The notes: generated by a model from the letters alone, not told the origin. Numbered from the stretch's first letter, positions 1-12,100 are shown. The stretch is 64,000 bases of DNA from Gnetum montanum (GCA_015680685.1 MNCI01012629.1:208230-272229), one strand, 5' to 3'. Made by a program: numbers and translations.

Positions 1-200
1 CGCCGCCGCCGCTGCCTTGTTATTTGTTGCTTTTTTGCTTTTTTTTCACTTATCTTAATTAAAATTTTTTTAAAAATAAAAGAAAAAAAATATTTAAAAC
101 AAAATAAATGCTACCACATCCTGATTCCTTTGTAAACCAACTTCAGAAGCCCACACCAAAAATTTTGACGCAGACTCTCCTGTGCAAATTTTACGATAAA
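1..200. other. Unassigned left edge of element A
   Basis: A short CCG-rich stretch, then AT-rich sequence. By position it should be the spacer between the accessory gene and pol of element A. No coding signal is visible. Confidence 0.4.
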
Positions 201-400
201 CATACGGCCCGGTATGGCCTTAAACTGCCATGACATCTCGGTATGGCCTTAAACTGCCATGATGGCCCGGTAAGGCCTTAAACTGCCACATATAAACCCC
301 CTACAGCTCGGTATGGCCTTAAACTGCCATCCACAGCCCGGTAAGGCCTTAAACTACCATGCGTCCCGGTGTGACAGTAAACCACCATCATACATGTACA
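201..400 (+). repeat. Hairpin-repeat array before pol of A
   Basis: About six units of roughly 30-37 bp. Each has arm, 6-nt loop, complementary arm, then TTAAACTGCCA or close. Examples are GGCC-CGGTAT-GGCC at 206-219 and GGCC-CGGTAA-GGCC at 264-277. The last unit changes its arms to GTC/GAC, with a 7-nt loop, and still pairs. The same unit type recurs elsewhere in elements A to D. Function is unknown. Confidence 0.85.
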
Positions 401-454
401 CACGACTTACGTTGCCAGAAAACATGGAATAATACCCTTTAGTTCATTTTGCTC

Positions 455-469
455 TTTGTTCATTGGCAG
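455..469 (+). promoter_or_regulatory. Putative 3' splice site before pol of A
   Basis: A T-rich tract ends in TTGGCAG at 463-469, 12 bases before the first pol ATG at 481. The homologous positions in B and C read TTTTTTGCAG and TTGTTTTTGCAG. Ogre elements, which are Tat relatives, splice an intron between protease and RT, so a similar acceptor is a reasonable inference. Confidence 0.5.
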
Positions 470-3400
470 GAGCAAGCTCGATGGATTATCAGCATTTATT
501 TGCACCATTAATCATTGATGGACCCTACGGAAAGATCGCAAGGGACATCGACATAAACCTCATCCAGTTAAGTTTATCAACGGACGACGCAGTCATAGCC
601 TCAACACAGCAAACACTAGACAATTACAAAGGTATGACAAAGCCCTTCGACATAGAAGTTGAAAACATTACCGAAGACCCGTTGATCGAAACCCCCATCA
701 CCATGCCTGATGGAGAAATTAAAATATTAAAACTAAGTACATTACTGCCACCCCAACTGGCCAAAGACCTAGAGAATGTGCTTAGGGACAACATAAAGGC
801 ATTCGCTTGGTCATACACGGACATGCCCGGATTAGACCCTTGAATCATCCAGCATAATATTATCCTTGATCCAAAATTGAGGCTAGTGAAGCAAAAAGCA
901 TGAAAGGTTAAACCTAAGGTGACATTGGCAGTTCGTAATGAGATCACCAAAATTTATCAGGCTGGTTTCATTCGGGCTGTCGATTACGCCGATTGGGTAT
1001 CCAACATGGTCATTGTCCCGAAGAAGAACGGAAGCATTCGCTTATGCATTGACTTCCGGGATCTAAACGTAGCAACCATAAAAGATGATTTTCCCCTTCC
1101 CAGCATCAATCAACTTGTCGACTCGACCGCCAGGCACGCCCTATTATCTTTTATGGATGGTTTCTCAGGATATAACCAGATACGTATTAACCCGGAGCAT
1201 CAACTCCGGACTACCTTCACGACACCATGGGGAGCCTTTTGTTATACAATGATGCCCTTTGGCCTCAAGAACGCTGGGGCCACATATCAACGAGCGATGA
1301 CATTCATTTTTAGCGATTACATGTTACACTCACTCAACGACTACGTGGATGACATTATGGTTAAATCGAAAACATCAGAACAACATGTGCAAGATCTTGA
1401 CTTAGTACTAAAATGTTGTTTAAAATATGAGTTGAGACTCAACCCAAAGAAATGTGTCTTCGGCGTCAAGACAAGCAAAATTCTTGGATTTATAGCCTCA
1501 GAAGCAGGGATACGAGTAGACCCCGATAAAGTTAAGGCGATAAAAAACCTGAAATCACCTGGCAACCTTACCGAACTTCGGGGTCTACAAGGTAGATTAC
1601 AGTTTATTAGGTGTTTCATAGAAAAACTAACAGACAAATTAAAACCTATGAACCACTTACTATGCAAGAATGTCCATTCTGAATAGACTGCACAGTGCCA
1701 AGAAGCATTCGATAATATTAAAACGACACTTGCCCGATTACCCACGGTTTATCCACCTCAAAATGATAAACCATTTTACATCTACCTCGCCACTTCGGAT
1801 TCGTCAATCGCGTCTATGCTTTGCCAGAAACAAGATGATGGAACTGAAGTCCCTGTCTATTACTTAAGCCATGCATTAGTTGCCCACGAAAAAAGGTATA
1901 ATGAGGTGGAGAAGTCATGTTTAGCTTTGGTCTTTTCTCTAAGAAAATGGCGACATTACCTCTTCCGTAACCAAGTCAATATAATCTGCAAGGATAATGT
2001 GCTCAGAGCAATGACAGGAAACATTTACGAGACAAGTCGGATAGCCCGTTGGAAAGCCATGATAGTTGAGTTTAACCTACATTACATAGCGCAATCATCA
2101 GTAAAGGGTCAAGCCATAGCAAATCAAATGGCCACGTCACCAACACACGATCAAGCAACGATAGAGCTAGAATTCCCAGATGAAAATATAAGCGCAATAG
2201 ACATAGTACCCAATGACTACGACACCATTCTAAACTTTGATGGAGCATCCACCTCTTGAGGGGGAAGTGCTGCCGCTGTCATCACCTATACCTCCGGCGA
2301 GATCCACCCCTTTGCTTATCGTTTCAACTTTCACTGTACTAACAACATAGCAGAGTACGAAGGTCTCCTCAGAGGTCTCGCGGTAGCACTAGCTTCAGAC
2401 ATCACACGATTGGTGGTCAGAGGAGACTCATAATTGATCTTAAACTAAGTCACAGATATTTATACATGCAAAGCGCAACATTTACAACCATACTGTGACT
2501 TGGCAAAACACTTAATGAAGGGATTTGAAAACATTGATGTGCAACACGTCTCTATAAATGATAATACCATCGTAGACGCTTTGGTCACCTTAGCGTTAAA
2601 CATATCACCTGACATGTTCCATACATTACCAAGCTCCATAATCAGTTGCGCTGAACTACTAACCGATACTCTTGACACGTTGCCAATAGCGTCCGTTAGT
2701 ACAACACACGCGATAGAATGGTATGATGACATAAAAGAGTACCTTCTACGTGGTGAAACACCGCAGCACTTAACGAACGCACAAAAGGACGCAGTACGAA
2801 AATGTTCTAAGCAATATGCACTGGTAGGGGACACATTGTATCGTCGATCGTACGAAGGCATACTGTTAACATGCGTTAGTAGCACTGATGCCCAAACCAT
2901 CGTCGAGCAAGTACATGACGGACTATGCGGAGGACACATAGCACCAAAAGCAATGGCAACAAAGATTAGACGCTTAGGCTATTATTGGCTACACATGGAG
3001 TATGATTGTCTCTCCAAGGCTAAAACATGCAGTACTTGTCAAAGGCATAGTAATCTAATCCATGTCCCACTAAATGAATTGCATATAGTGCAAATCACAT
3101 GGCCCTTTCAAAAGTGGGGGTTGGACCTTATCAGACCAATAACACCCTCGTCTTCTACAAGGCATAGTTTCATCATAACCGCAATAGAATATTTCACGAA
3201 GTGGGTAGAAGCTATGCCCCTTCGAAAGACCACATTTAAACACGTATGCAACTTCATTCTTGAAAATATTATAACCCGTTTTGGCATTCCCATGACTATC
3301 ATCACTGACAACGGGTCACAATTTAGCAGTGCTGAAACCAAAACTTTCTGTGAAAGTCTGGGGATCAAAAACTCGTTTTCATCCCCTTACTACCCTCAGA

Positions 3401-3955
3401 GTAATGGGCAAGTAGAGGCAACAAACAAAACCATCATCATAATACTTAAAAAGATGCTTATCCAAAGCAAGCGAAGGTGGCACAAACAGTTGGTATACGC
3501 ATTGTGGGCATATCATACTACACATCGGACTTCAACAGGTAAAATGCCATATAGTCTTGTTTATGGTTCAGAAGCTGTTTTACCCTTGGAATTATAGGTA
3601 CCATCTTTAAGGATCACACTCTCTGGACTCCTCTACGAAGGGCAAAACAATGACCTACGCATCATTGACCTAGACTCGGTGGAGGAGGAACGTATACGTG
3701 CACTGGATTAGATCGAGTGGTACTAAAAACAGCAACGACAACACCATTGGCACAGCATTCATAAGCACCCCATCAAAGAATGTGACCTTGTACTTAAGGT
3801 CATTCGAGAACACCCAGACAAATTCTCAGCCAACTGGGAAGGGCCTTGGTCACCAAAGCATACGCCAACAGAGCATTCAAGTTAGCTGATATGGAAGGGA
3901 ATGAGCTTGCAAATCCTACTAATCACTTGTTCCTGAAACTGTTCTATATTTGAGT
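470..3955 (+). pseudogene. pol: pol of element A: RT, RNase H, archaeal-type RNase H, integrase
   Basis: Would make the enzymes that copy element RNA into DNA and insert it. An N-terminal linker (481-900) leads into RT (about 931-1620) with the catalytic YVDD at 1342-1353. A first RNase H covers about 1765-2110. A second RNase H covers about 2235-2470, with FDGAST, AEYEG and RGDS carrying the acidic residues; this dual arrangement is characteristic of the Tat lineage. Integrase has a His/Cys region (about 2900-3045, ending CSTCQ) and catalytic Asp codons at 3124 and 3307 and Glu at 3415. The last two are 35 residues apart, the usual D,D35E spacing. In-frame stops occur at 841, 901, 1684, 2257, 2431 and 3595, and a +1 shift near 3843 precedes the integrase C-terminus. 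The catalytic residues survive but the frame does not. Confidence 0.93.
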
Positions 3956-3959
3956 ACAG

Positions 3960-4345
3960 GCTCAGGTATGTGCGAGTCCTAGCATCATGACTATAAAATG
4001 ATACCACAGAGCGTTCTGGAATCATGACTATAAACTGATACCATAGAACAGTCTTGGATCATGACTTAAAACTGATACCACAGCTTGTCCTGGCATCATG
4101 ACGATAAACTAATACCACACGATGTCTGCAATGAAAATAAACTAGCTCCTGTCCGGTACAATAGTAAACTACCACAGTTGCACTCGCCAGAGTCCGCTAA
4201 GACTATAAATTGGTTTGCCTCTTCACGGTCCGCTAAGACTAGAAACTGGCAATGTACCGTCAGCCACGACGCTAAACCAGAAATGTCCAACGGGTTATGA
4301 CATAAAACTAACCCATGATAGTCCACTAAGACTATAAACTGGCAA
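3960..4345 (+). repeat. Hairpin-repeat array after integrase of A
   Basis: About ten diverged units. Clear hairpins are GTC-CGCTAA-GAC at 4192-4203 and 4228-4239, CGTC-AGCCAC-GACG at 4258-4271 and GTC-CACTAA-GAC at 4321-4332. Three are followed by a TATAAACTGGCAA-like core (TATAAATTGG and TAGAAACTGG in two of them) and the CGTC unit by GCTAAACC. The first units, near 3985-4110, use a different arm and read ATCATGACTATAAACTGATACC-like. Confidence 0.85.
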
Positions 4346-5382
4346 GTTCATCTCTGGTTCCTCAATGGTTGCGTTCAAACTTCATCAGAATTGCTGCATC
4401 GCTCGCCATCGGACGATCCTACCAACATTGTTGCCATTCATATACAGTGCCTGAAATCTCTTCCAGTGCCTTTGTCCCATCCGTAGCTATTTAAGTCTAA
4501 GCTTGCTTACTCACTCGTAGTTTTCATGTCTTCCTGGAGTTGTGTTTGTAGGATGACACTCAGAGGTGTTCGTACAAGAATGCACTTTGTCATAAGTAGC
4601 AAGGTGAGACATTGTTCATAGCACACGTGGCAAGACTAAATCAAACCATTCACTAGTACATCCCTATCTCCCGGTACATTTCCTATCTATTCATAAACAT
4701 ACTCTACTCAGCCACACCTCTGATACATCCAGTACACTCAAAACTTTGAGCATGCTGTTGCACACTGTAACACCTCGAAGCAGTTGCAACACAAAACATA
4801 GCACTTGAGCATGAGTACAAGATCAAAACAAAGCTTCTTCCAGAAAAAAAATGGTCTCTTCCTAAAAACAAACACAAGATGAGACGACAGTTGTCTTGAA
4901 AACAAATACTCATGTCAAAAATGATCGAGTGACATCCTGTTGCATGGCTTTGGCTCTCCGCCAACAGGCTTCCCCCTAAAACACTAAACAAGGGCCCTGT
5001 TTCTCCAAAGAATGCAACACATCGTCACATGGCTTTGGTCTCGCCAACAAGTTCTCTTGGACACTAACAAGAGTCTTGTTCCGCCAAAGGACGCGCATTG
5101 TATACCTTGATTCCAAGTCTGCTACATAATGGCTATTGACAAGGATTAGCATGATACACACCAGAGCATCCCCTTTACCAAGCACAATCCCTTGATCAGT
5201 TCCCAATCTTCACAATCTCCACGTCCCTATCCAGCTACAAGTTTTACTTCTCCAATCCTATGTACTACTGAACATGGTGCGATGATGTCTAGTCATGCGG
5301 CAAAGGACAAAGTCTTCATTGAGTTGCTTGTGGTGTTTTGCAGTTCTTTGTCGACGCTTCTCGGGTCGATTCCTCCAAGCGT
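4346..5382 (+). other. 3' untranslated region of element A
   Basis: No convincing coding region. A tract reading GAGTTGTGTTTGTAGGATG near 4538-4556 aligns with GAGTTGTGCTTGCAGGATG in element C and a similar tract in B, so it may be a decayed splice acceptor for a 3' exon. The small open frames here have no counterpart in B or C and look fortuitous. Confidence 0.5.
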
Positions 5383-5399
5383 CAACAAAGAGGGGCCAA
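5383..5399 (+). promoter_or_regulatory. Polypurine tract of element A
   Basis: CAACAAAGAGGGGCCAA lies directly before the LTR start. Element B has CAACAAAGAGGGGTCAT at the same place. This is where plus-strand DNA synthesis is primed. Confidence 0.75.
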
Positions 5400-5626
5400 T
5401 GAAACACCATAAAATTTTGAGCTTAGTACTTTTCCAACAAGAACTGAGCTAAGTCATGACATTCCTCAGCATGGCTGAAGCTTGAGGACCCCGCAAATAG
5501 CTTCAAGTGGAGTTGAACCCAACAAGAAGCAGGTCCCTAGGACCCATAGACGACCATGACATCTGCTATCAAATCTGGCAAACTTCGGAGCCTAAAATAC
5601 TTAGTTTACACTAAGTATGTATTCTC

Positions 5627-5955
5627 AGCGTATACGCCCGATGTTCATAGCGTATACGCCCTAGATTGTATCTAGAGCGTATACGCCTAGCGTAGATGGC
5701 TCACATGTATGCTCAGCAGGTACAACTGATGAATACGCCTGGCATGCAATCCCCGAAGATGGAAATAGCACTGCAGAGCAAGATTTGGTACAAGGCAAAA
5801 ATTCACACGAACAGAGCATCCATCAGCGTATACGCCCAGCATCCATCAGCATATATGCTCAGCGTATACGCCCAGAACATCCAGCGTATACGCCAGCATC
5901 CACAACGTATACGCCCAGAGTTTACGCCCGCCTGATGCAGCGTATATGCCTAGCA
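5627..5955 (+). repeat. U3 palindrome array of A, GCGTATACGC core
   Basis: The palindrome GCGTATACGC, usually as AGCGTATACGCC, recurs about eight times with small changes, some units decayed to ATATGC. It lies upstream of the LTR promoter. The same place in B, C and D carries different palindromes with the same TAYGCT/AGCRTA core. Confidence 0.8.
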
Positions 5956-6006
5956 AATGTAACATATACACTTGTAAATTTTATTCTTTCGCACCCGGTC
6001 AACACG

Positions 6007-6053
6007 CCACGTGTCACCCAACCCGCACCTAGCATCAAAACCTGTATAAAAAT
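6007..6053 (+). promoter_or_regulatory. LTR promoter of A: ACGTG box plus TATA
   Basis: CACGTGTCACC (6007-6017) is followed 27 bp later by TATAAAAAT (6045-6053). The same pair in the same order is found in B, and in weaker form in C and D. CACGTG is a plant G-box (bZIP/bHLH site). Confidence 0.6.
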
Positions 6054-6640
6054 CTCAATTTTTCACTAGATCAAGAGGTTGGCAATTTTGAACAAAAACC
6101 AGAGAAAAATAGAGACGCTGAGAACTAGGGCAGAGAACCTTGTACTCTAGACAACCCTGTACGCTGAGCATACAGCCTCTATGCTGTGCCTATGGTTTGA
6201 ACCAGCCCACAGTCATCCTTGCATCCACTGGGGCTATTCGTCCACCTTGTGTCAAAGCCACAACTACGTGAGACCGGTGCATTGTAACTCTCATTTTGAA
6301 ATACCATTGTTACATTTTCCTTCTAAAATATGTTACAGTTTACATTAATTTTTGCATGTATACCGTTTACGCTGTTTTACGTTTATGCTCCATTCACATC
6401 AGTTACGCTGTTTACGCTCTGCTTTACGCCTGTTACGCTGTTTACATCTAATTTAGCGTATAGCACTTCGGTATACGTTTGGGGAAATCCTTGCCTGATC
6501 CGCGTGCAGACCACTCAAGGTACTCTGCCTTCGTCTATTCTAGCTTGCCCTCAAGCTTAGGTAGGGTCTTCTGTGCATGTCCGGTCATCCCTCGGTTTCT
6601 GTTTCCTTCTAGCCGGAGATCGATGATTTCAGACGGCACA

Positions 6641-8513
6641 GGCACCTCCAATTAACATAGGCAATGTGTTAAGGGAGACATGCCTCATTACAGAAAATAT
6701 GAAAACTAGGCTACAATGTAAAAAGTCTCGTTCTATGGAAGAACCTCCCCATACAAATGAAGAGAGGGGGAGAAAGCTGCGAATCAAAGTTCGCAGAGTG
6801 CAACCGCTAGTTCGTAAGTGTGCTTATCTGTCTAATTAGCATATTACTTGCTACGCTGTGCTATGCTATGCTACGCTATGTAGCATAGCATAGTGTAGCA
6901 CCCATTTCAAGTTGGAGCATGCTACTTACTTTGAACATGTTTATCAAAAGAGGAAGAAGAAGAGTTCTTGGCCCCTGAAGTAGGGGCGCCCATTGAAGAA
7001 AAGAAAGAAGAGGCCCCAGCTATAGAAGAAGAGGCCCTTGTTGTGGAGGAAGAGGCCCCAGCTATTGATGATCCTTTCATGGAGTGTGCCTTAGTGCCTG
7101 AGAGGCATATGAGTGTTGAGGATGCTGCCATGATTTTGTGTTAGCTAGAAGGAGAGGGGCTGCAATTTGATGTTGGTGAGTTTGATCGTTTGCTTGACAG
7201 TGTGTCGATGGATGATCCCCCTGCTATCATCCCTAAGGGTTTTCTGGATAGGAGCTTTGCATTATCATTTATGTTATTCACCAATTTTTTTGTCCTCCTC
7301 TTCATCATTGCTAACATGTTTTATTATGCAGCGAACACCACTATTAATTCCCCTGACCCTTCTTCCTCGATCTGTCCCCGACCATGGACCGAGACCCTTA
7401 ATAAATTTACCTTTATGGAGGGGGTGGTTGATGACATGATTGATCGCCTCAGGTAGATTGATCCTAAGATAGGTGTGTTGAAGTTATGCTCTCTAAGTTG
7501 TTGCATTTTTTGCTATGGCATTGTGACTAACACTTTCGCATGTGTGATTGATAGCTTCTCGTCTCAAGTGGGATCCTTGACAAGCCGTTGAGGTCGACGT
7601 TGTGCCTAAACTTCCTCCAAAGGTAGCTAAGGTGCCTCATCATATATATGAGGAAACAAGTAAATGTGTATTGTACTCAGCATGCTCCTTATGGGAGTGC
7701 AGGCCTGTCAATGAGGAGCTCTAGAAGAGGGTACAAAGACTTGAGAAAGAGAAGGCCAACCAAGCCACTGAGTTAGAGGACCTTCAGTTTAGTAATGAAT
7801 TCCTATTGGCTCGTGACACTCGTGATGGCAGTTAGCGTACAACCATTATTGACTATGCAAGATATTGGATAGCAGTATAGAGTAAAAATGAGGCCACTAG
7901 TGAGATTATTGAATAGAGCATGCAGATGGACCTTCTAGCCCAGAAGAACCAAGATTGGAAGGATTATAGCGCAAAGCTGTATGAATGGGGATAGGCACAA
8001 AAGAACCATAAGCATATGTATAAAATGGAATGTGCCACCTATCGTAAACAATACCGGGATGCTTCTGTTGAATTGCATACCTATAAGCTATTCCTTGATG
8101 TCATTGGCATTTCTAGAGCCTATGAGAAGTTCATGCAATAGGTGACGATCAGTGAGTCTCCTAAAAGGGAAATGACCTTACCTGTCAGGAAGGCCACCAC
8201 TGCCACCTTTTTCCCAGGATAGCCTTGGAGAAAGGGAAAGTTGCGGCAAGCATTAATCTGGGAGAGGAAAATTGGGCCAACCTCACTGAGGAGGAGATCC
8301 TACAACGTCTTGCGGTTGGCATGGATAGGATACCCTCCAAAATGGATGCGAGGCCATCTTTGGTTAGTCACTCTTTATTATGTCATAGTTTATTTTATGA
8401 GAGCCTTTGTTGTAGTTTTGATTCACTATTTTATTTTCTACCTTATGCAGGATCCAAATGGAGATGCAGGACACAATGGAATAGGAAACAGGGATGCTGA
8501 TGAAGATTTATAG
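6641..8513 (+). pseudogene. Accessory antisense gene, copy D (3' half, five exons visible)
   Basis: Function unknown; homologous to 55137-59445. Exons by splice consensus and alignment: part exon 6641-6813 (basic C-terminus, donor GTAAGTGTG as in B), 6951-7238 (Glu-rich), 7332-7472, 7555-8362 (coiled coil, then PKRE and EEILQRL blocks) and 8451-8513 (acidic tail, stop TAG). The exon matching 58282-59099 is the clearest: SLWEC, LLAQKNQDWKDYS, FLDVIG and SPKREMTLP are shared. Several stops interrupt it, but they fall at different codons from those of copy B, so each copy shows what the other lost. Elements of the Tat lineage are known to carry extra ORFs, some antisense; whether this belongs to one of those families needs a profile search. 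Element A interrupts its 5' end. Confidence 0.75.
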
Positions 8514-8654
8514 TGTGGTGGTGAAATATTTTTATTTTTATTTTTGAATTTAAATTTTTTGTAAATATTATTGGATGGATTGGAATTTGATGAAGAACAT
8601 GGTGTAAAATAATTATTTTATTTCGTTTAATCTGTTATATTTTATTTTTTGTGT

Positions 8655-8875
8655 TTTTGGGCCCAGTGAGGGCCTCTTGTTTTAGTTTTAGGCCATTTTG
8701 GGCCATTGCTTAATGATGATTTTTTTTCTATTTTTGTTTTAGGGAAGTAAAGTTGCCAATTTTAGGCCTTAGCAGGCCATGATGGTAGTTTAAGGCCATT
8801 CCGGGCCGTGCTAGTTTTAGGCCATTTTGGGCCATGCTAGTTTTAGGCCGTTTTGGGCTATGCTTAATGATGATT
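8655..8875 (-). repeat. Hairpin-repeat array after protease of D
   Basis: On the minus strand units read GGCC-loop-GGCC followed by TAAAACTAGCA-like sequence. GGCC-TTAGCA-GGCC (8765-8778, plus strand) has the same loop as units in B's last array. The position between protease and the accessory gene's 3' end matches the array at 59640-59905 in B. Confidence 0.8.
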
Positions 8876-9140
8876 AATGCAAGTAACAGTCATGATGTAA
8901 ATGATGGACATGTTGTAAATAGTAGACATGATGCAAACAATTAAAAAAATGTAAATAGTGATCATAATGCTAAAAATGACTGTGATGCAAACAGTGAACG
9001 TGATGCTAAAAATGAACATAAAGAAAATAGTGAACGTGATACTAAAATTAAGACAAAAGGAGATAAAAAATGTTAAAGCCAAGCCTTTATGAAATTGAGT
9101 TAGAGGTAATCTCTAATTATGCAGTTGTTTCCTAACCCAT

Positions 9141-12100
9141 CATGGGCTAGGAGAGGCATTTGGCTGAGAGGCTTTGTTATGGTATTCTTCGATGTCGTTG
9201 TCTACCGTCTGAAAAGGAAACTCAGCCCACATAGTTTCTCTATTTGAGTCGGCATTTTTAGCTGGCTCATCAATCAAGCAAGGGGTTTGAGCATGAACAA
9301 ATGCTTCATTCTTAGAGATTACTACCTTTGAACCCTGCTCCATGTCAACGTTGTTTATGGCTTGGGCAGCCGCTTCGTCACCGTAGATCACCACTTCCCT
9401 ACCTGCATAGGGTAGGTGGATCTCTTGATGTATCAGTGAAGAGATAGCCCTTAATTAGGCCAACCATGACCTCCCCAAGATCAAGTTGAACCTGGAAATA
9501 TCTTCCATCACAATAAACACTGCACTTGTGGGGAACTGGTCCCCTGCCACAAAGTTATTGTGGACAGTCCCTTTTATCACTACGCATGCCTTGTTGAATG
9601 ATTTCGGGCATGAAGTTCCCATGGGCTTGATTTGATTAACCAAGCCTAGTTATGGGAAATGGAATGACATTAGTAGTAGCCTCATCATCAATGTGTACCC
9701 TTTGGATCTTGTACTGGCTTACCCGAATTATGATGAACATGGGTGTTGTCATCACTTGACCCTTTTTAGGGTCATCCTTAATGGACTTATTGTGAAATGT
9801 CAACTAAGCTGGCCATGGTTCTTCAGCCGTAGAGAGAAGCATGATAGCATGAATTGCTTTCTCTTCAGCTGACATATTTTCGTCAACTAGGATGGATGCT
9901 AACATGCGAACCATGGCCTTGCGATGCACCGTGGAAGTCATTATCAGGTCAAATAGGCTTAAGGTTGTGTTTTTATGCTTCAGGGCCTCTTTGACTTGCG
10001 TAAGGGTGTTGAGAAGGTCCTATCCACCATCTTGTTGTTTGCTACCCCTTTCCTCTTCTATTCATCCTAGAAGACGAATCTCCCGAGGGGAAGTGGTTTT
10101 CGGTTGAGCATTGGCCCTTCTTTGGGGGGGGGGGGGGGGGGGGGGGGGGNTGATCACGTATGTGCATTGTTACTAGTTGTTGATGATGAAGGGGCCATGA
10201 GAATTAAGGATAAGGGGGTAGGCTTGGGGGAACCTAACACGGTGCGTTCCCTAGCCATCTTGTCTGCTAAACGCTCTTCCTATTTTTTTGAACAGGGAGG
10301 CTGTGGTGCGGTTTATGTTGCCTGGCTTTGGATGGTAGAGGAGCTTGGATGTTTTGGCACCTTAATGATAAATGGTGCTTGTTGTGTTGGTGTGGGTGGT
10401 GGTGCAACTCTGAGCACAAAGGGTGTGACAGACATCTAACGAGGAACTTTAAGGACAAACGGTTGCTGTGATGTTTTTGTTGGCATTTTTGCATTACGAG
10501 GAGGCACGTGCACCACGAATGGTTGCTATGGTGGTTCTGGATTATTGTCAATGCTAATGATGTTGATGGTGTACCCTATATTGTTAACATTCAAGGGGTC
10601 TTTGTAAACATGCATTGATTGATTCTCGGGGTGAACGGGACTACTTTCATCCAAGATCAATTTTCCTTGATCAATCATCCATTGGATGTCATATTTTAGT
10701 GCCAAGTAGTAGTTTGTATCATGACCACACAGTTGGTGATAGTCACAGAAATGTTCTAGCCTAAAATTCTTAGGGACATGTGGCTCATTGGGCATAGCTA
10801 AGGAGGGGTTTCTAAGAACTTTGCAATACCTTTGATGGCATTTGATTGCCTCCTCCGACATCTATTTATGTTGTATACACTTAGCTCCCAACAATTGCTT
10901 CAGGAGTTCTAAAGGCTTAATGGGTAAGAAGGTTTTTTTGGAGTGATCCTTGCACTCAAAGTTGGGCCTTAGCTAGGTTGGTGCCATAGGTGTTGATGTT
11001 GAGGACTATCTAGTCTTGCTTGAGCCAGGTGTGGCATTGGGTGCTGTGGCCACCTTTTTGTTGTTGCTGTTGTTGGGCTTACTTTCCTTGGCCACAGTAG
11101 CCACTGTTGTTGCAGTGGCCTTGCCATTTTCTTTATCCTTCTTGATGTGTGCATTTTTATAGGTGACATAGGCTAGGTCCTTACTAGCTTTGGCTGCATC
11201 CTGAATGCTCTTGGTCTGTGCAAACGCCTAGTTGAGGGACCGTAGGGCTAGATAGTAGAGCTTAGACTTAATGAAGTCATTTACCACTTCGTTAAAGATG
11301 GCCAACAAGTGGGCCTCAATAATAGGCTCACGTATCTTGTTTAAGGTTGCACTCCACCACTGTATGAATCTCTGCATGGATTCTAGAGGATCCTACTTAA
11401 CGCTCATGAGTTGGTCTAGTGTGACCTCCAGTTTCAGGTTGTATTTGAAGCGGGTCACGAATTGACTTAGCAGCTCCTCCAAGGTAGAGATGGAGGTGCG
11501 TGGGAGCACATGATACCAGTCTAGAGCTTTTCCTGTTAGAGACATGGTAAAGACACAGATGATGATGTCTGGCCATGGTTGTAGCAATAGAGATTTGGAC
11601 CTGAACGTTACCAAGTGCACGTTGGGATTGCCCTCCCTGTTGTATTTTGTAAATTGGGAGAGTTGCACCCCAAGAGGCAACGTAAGCATAGGGATAGTTG
11701 AGCTAATAGGATCATCATGGTAAAAGTCCATGACCTGCATGATTTCAGAACCGGCTACCTTGAGGCATTTGATTTCGTCAGTGATGGTCTGGATGAGTTG
11801 GAAGGCTTGATCTAGACCCAGGGACATTGTAGACAGTTGTGGGGCTACCTAAGTAACCATCATGGGTGGCGCTGGTGGGGCGGTGGCCATTGGTGGCATC
11901 GTGGGGCTAGTTACTTTTCTGGTTGGTGGGGCAGGCCACAGCCTTGTGTTTGCTTGTACCACTTGTGGGACTTGGTATGCATGGTGTTGGATGTAATGTG
12001 ACATCTGAGAGGGTTGCGTAGGAGGTAGAGAAGTAGCTAACACCCACCATGCATCTGAAAGCAGGTCTACTGCTGGTGGTGGGATGAGTGTAGATGAGGG

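Larger units (their letters stand above)
1..6640 (+). mobile_element. Element A: Tat-type Ty3/gypsy LTR retrotransposon, 3' part
   Basis: Ordered parts in the window are a hairpin-repeat array, pol with RT, RNase H, a second RNase H and integrase, another hairpin-repeat array, a 3' untranslated region, a polypurine tract and the 3' LTR ending in CA at 6640. The 5' LTR, gag-protease and presumably the accessory gene lie left of position 1. Immediately right of the LTR the sequence resumes inside an exon of element D's accessory gene, so A looks like a younger insertion into D. It is one of the less decayed copies, with many CpG dinucleotides left, but it has several nonsense codons and a frameshift, so it is not autonomous. 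Confidence 0.8.
5400..6640 (+). mobile_element. 3' LTR of element A
   Basis: The 1241-bp repeat starts TGAAACACCATAAAATTTTG and ends GACGGCACA. The start aligns with the LTR of B, and the last 150 bp align with the end of B's LTR, sharing CCTGATC and TAGGGT landmarks. It holds a U3 palindrome array, an ACGTG box with TATA, then R-U5. The partner 5' LTR is outside the window, so the limits rest on B, C and D. Confidence 0.75.

Noticed and set aside
10104-10439. 111-codon plus-strand frame over the poly-G run
   Set aside because: Created by the G run and N; the real coding strand here is gag-protease of D on the minus strand.
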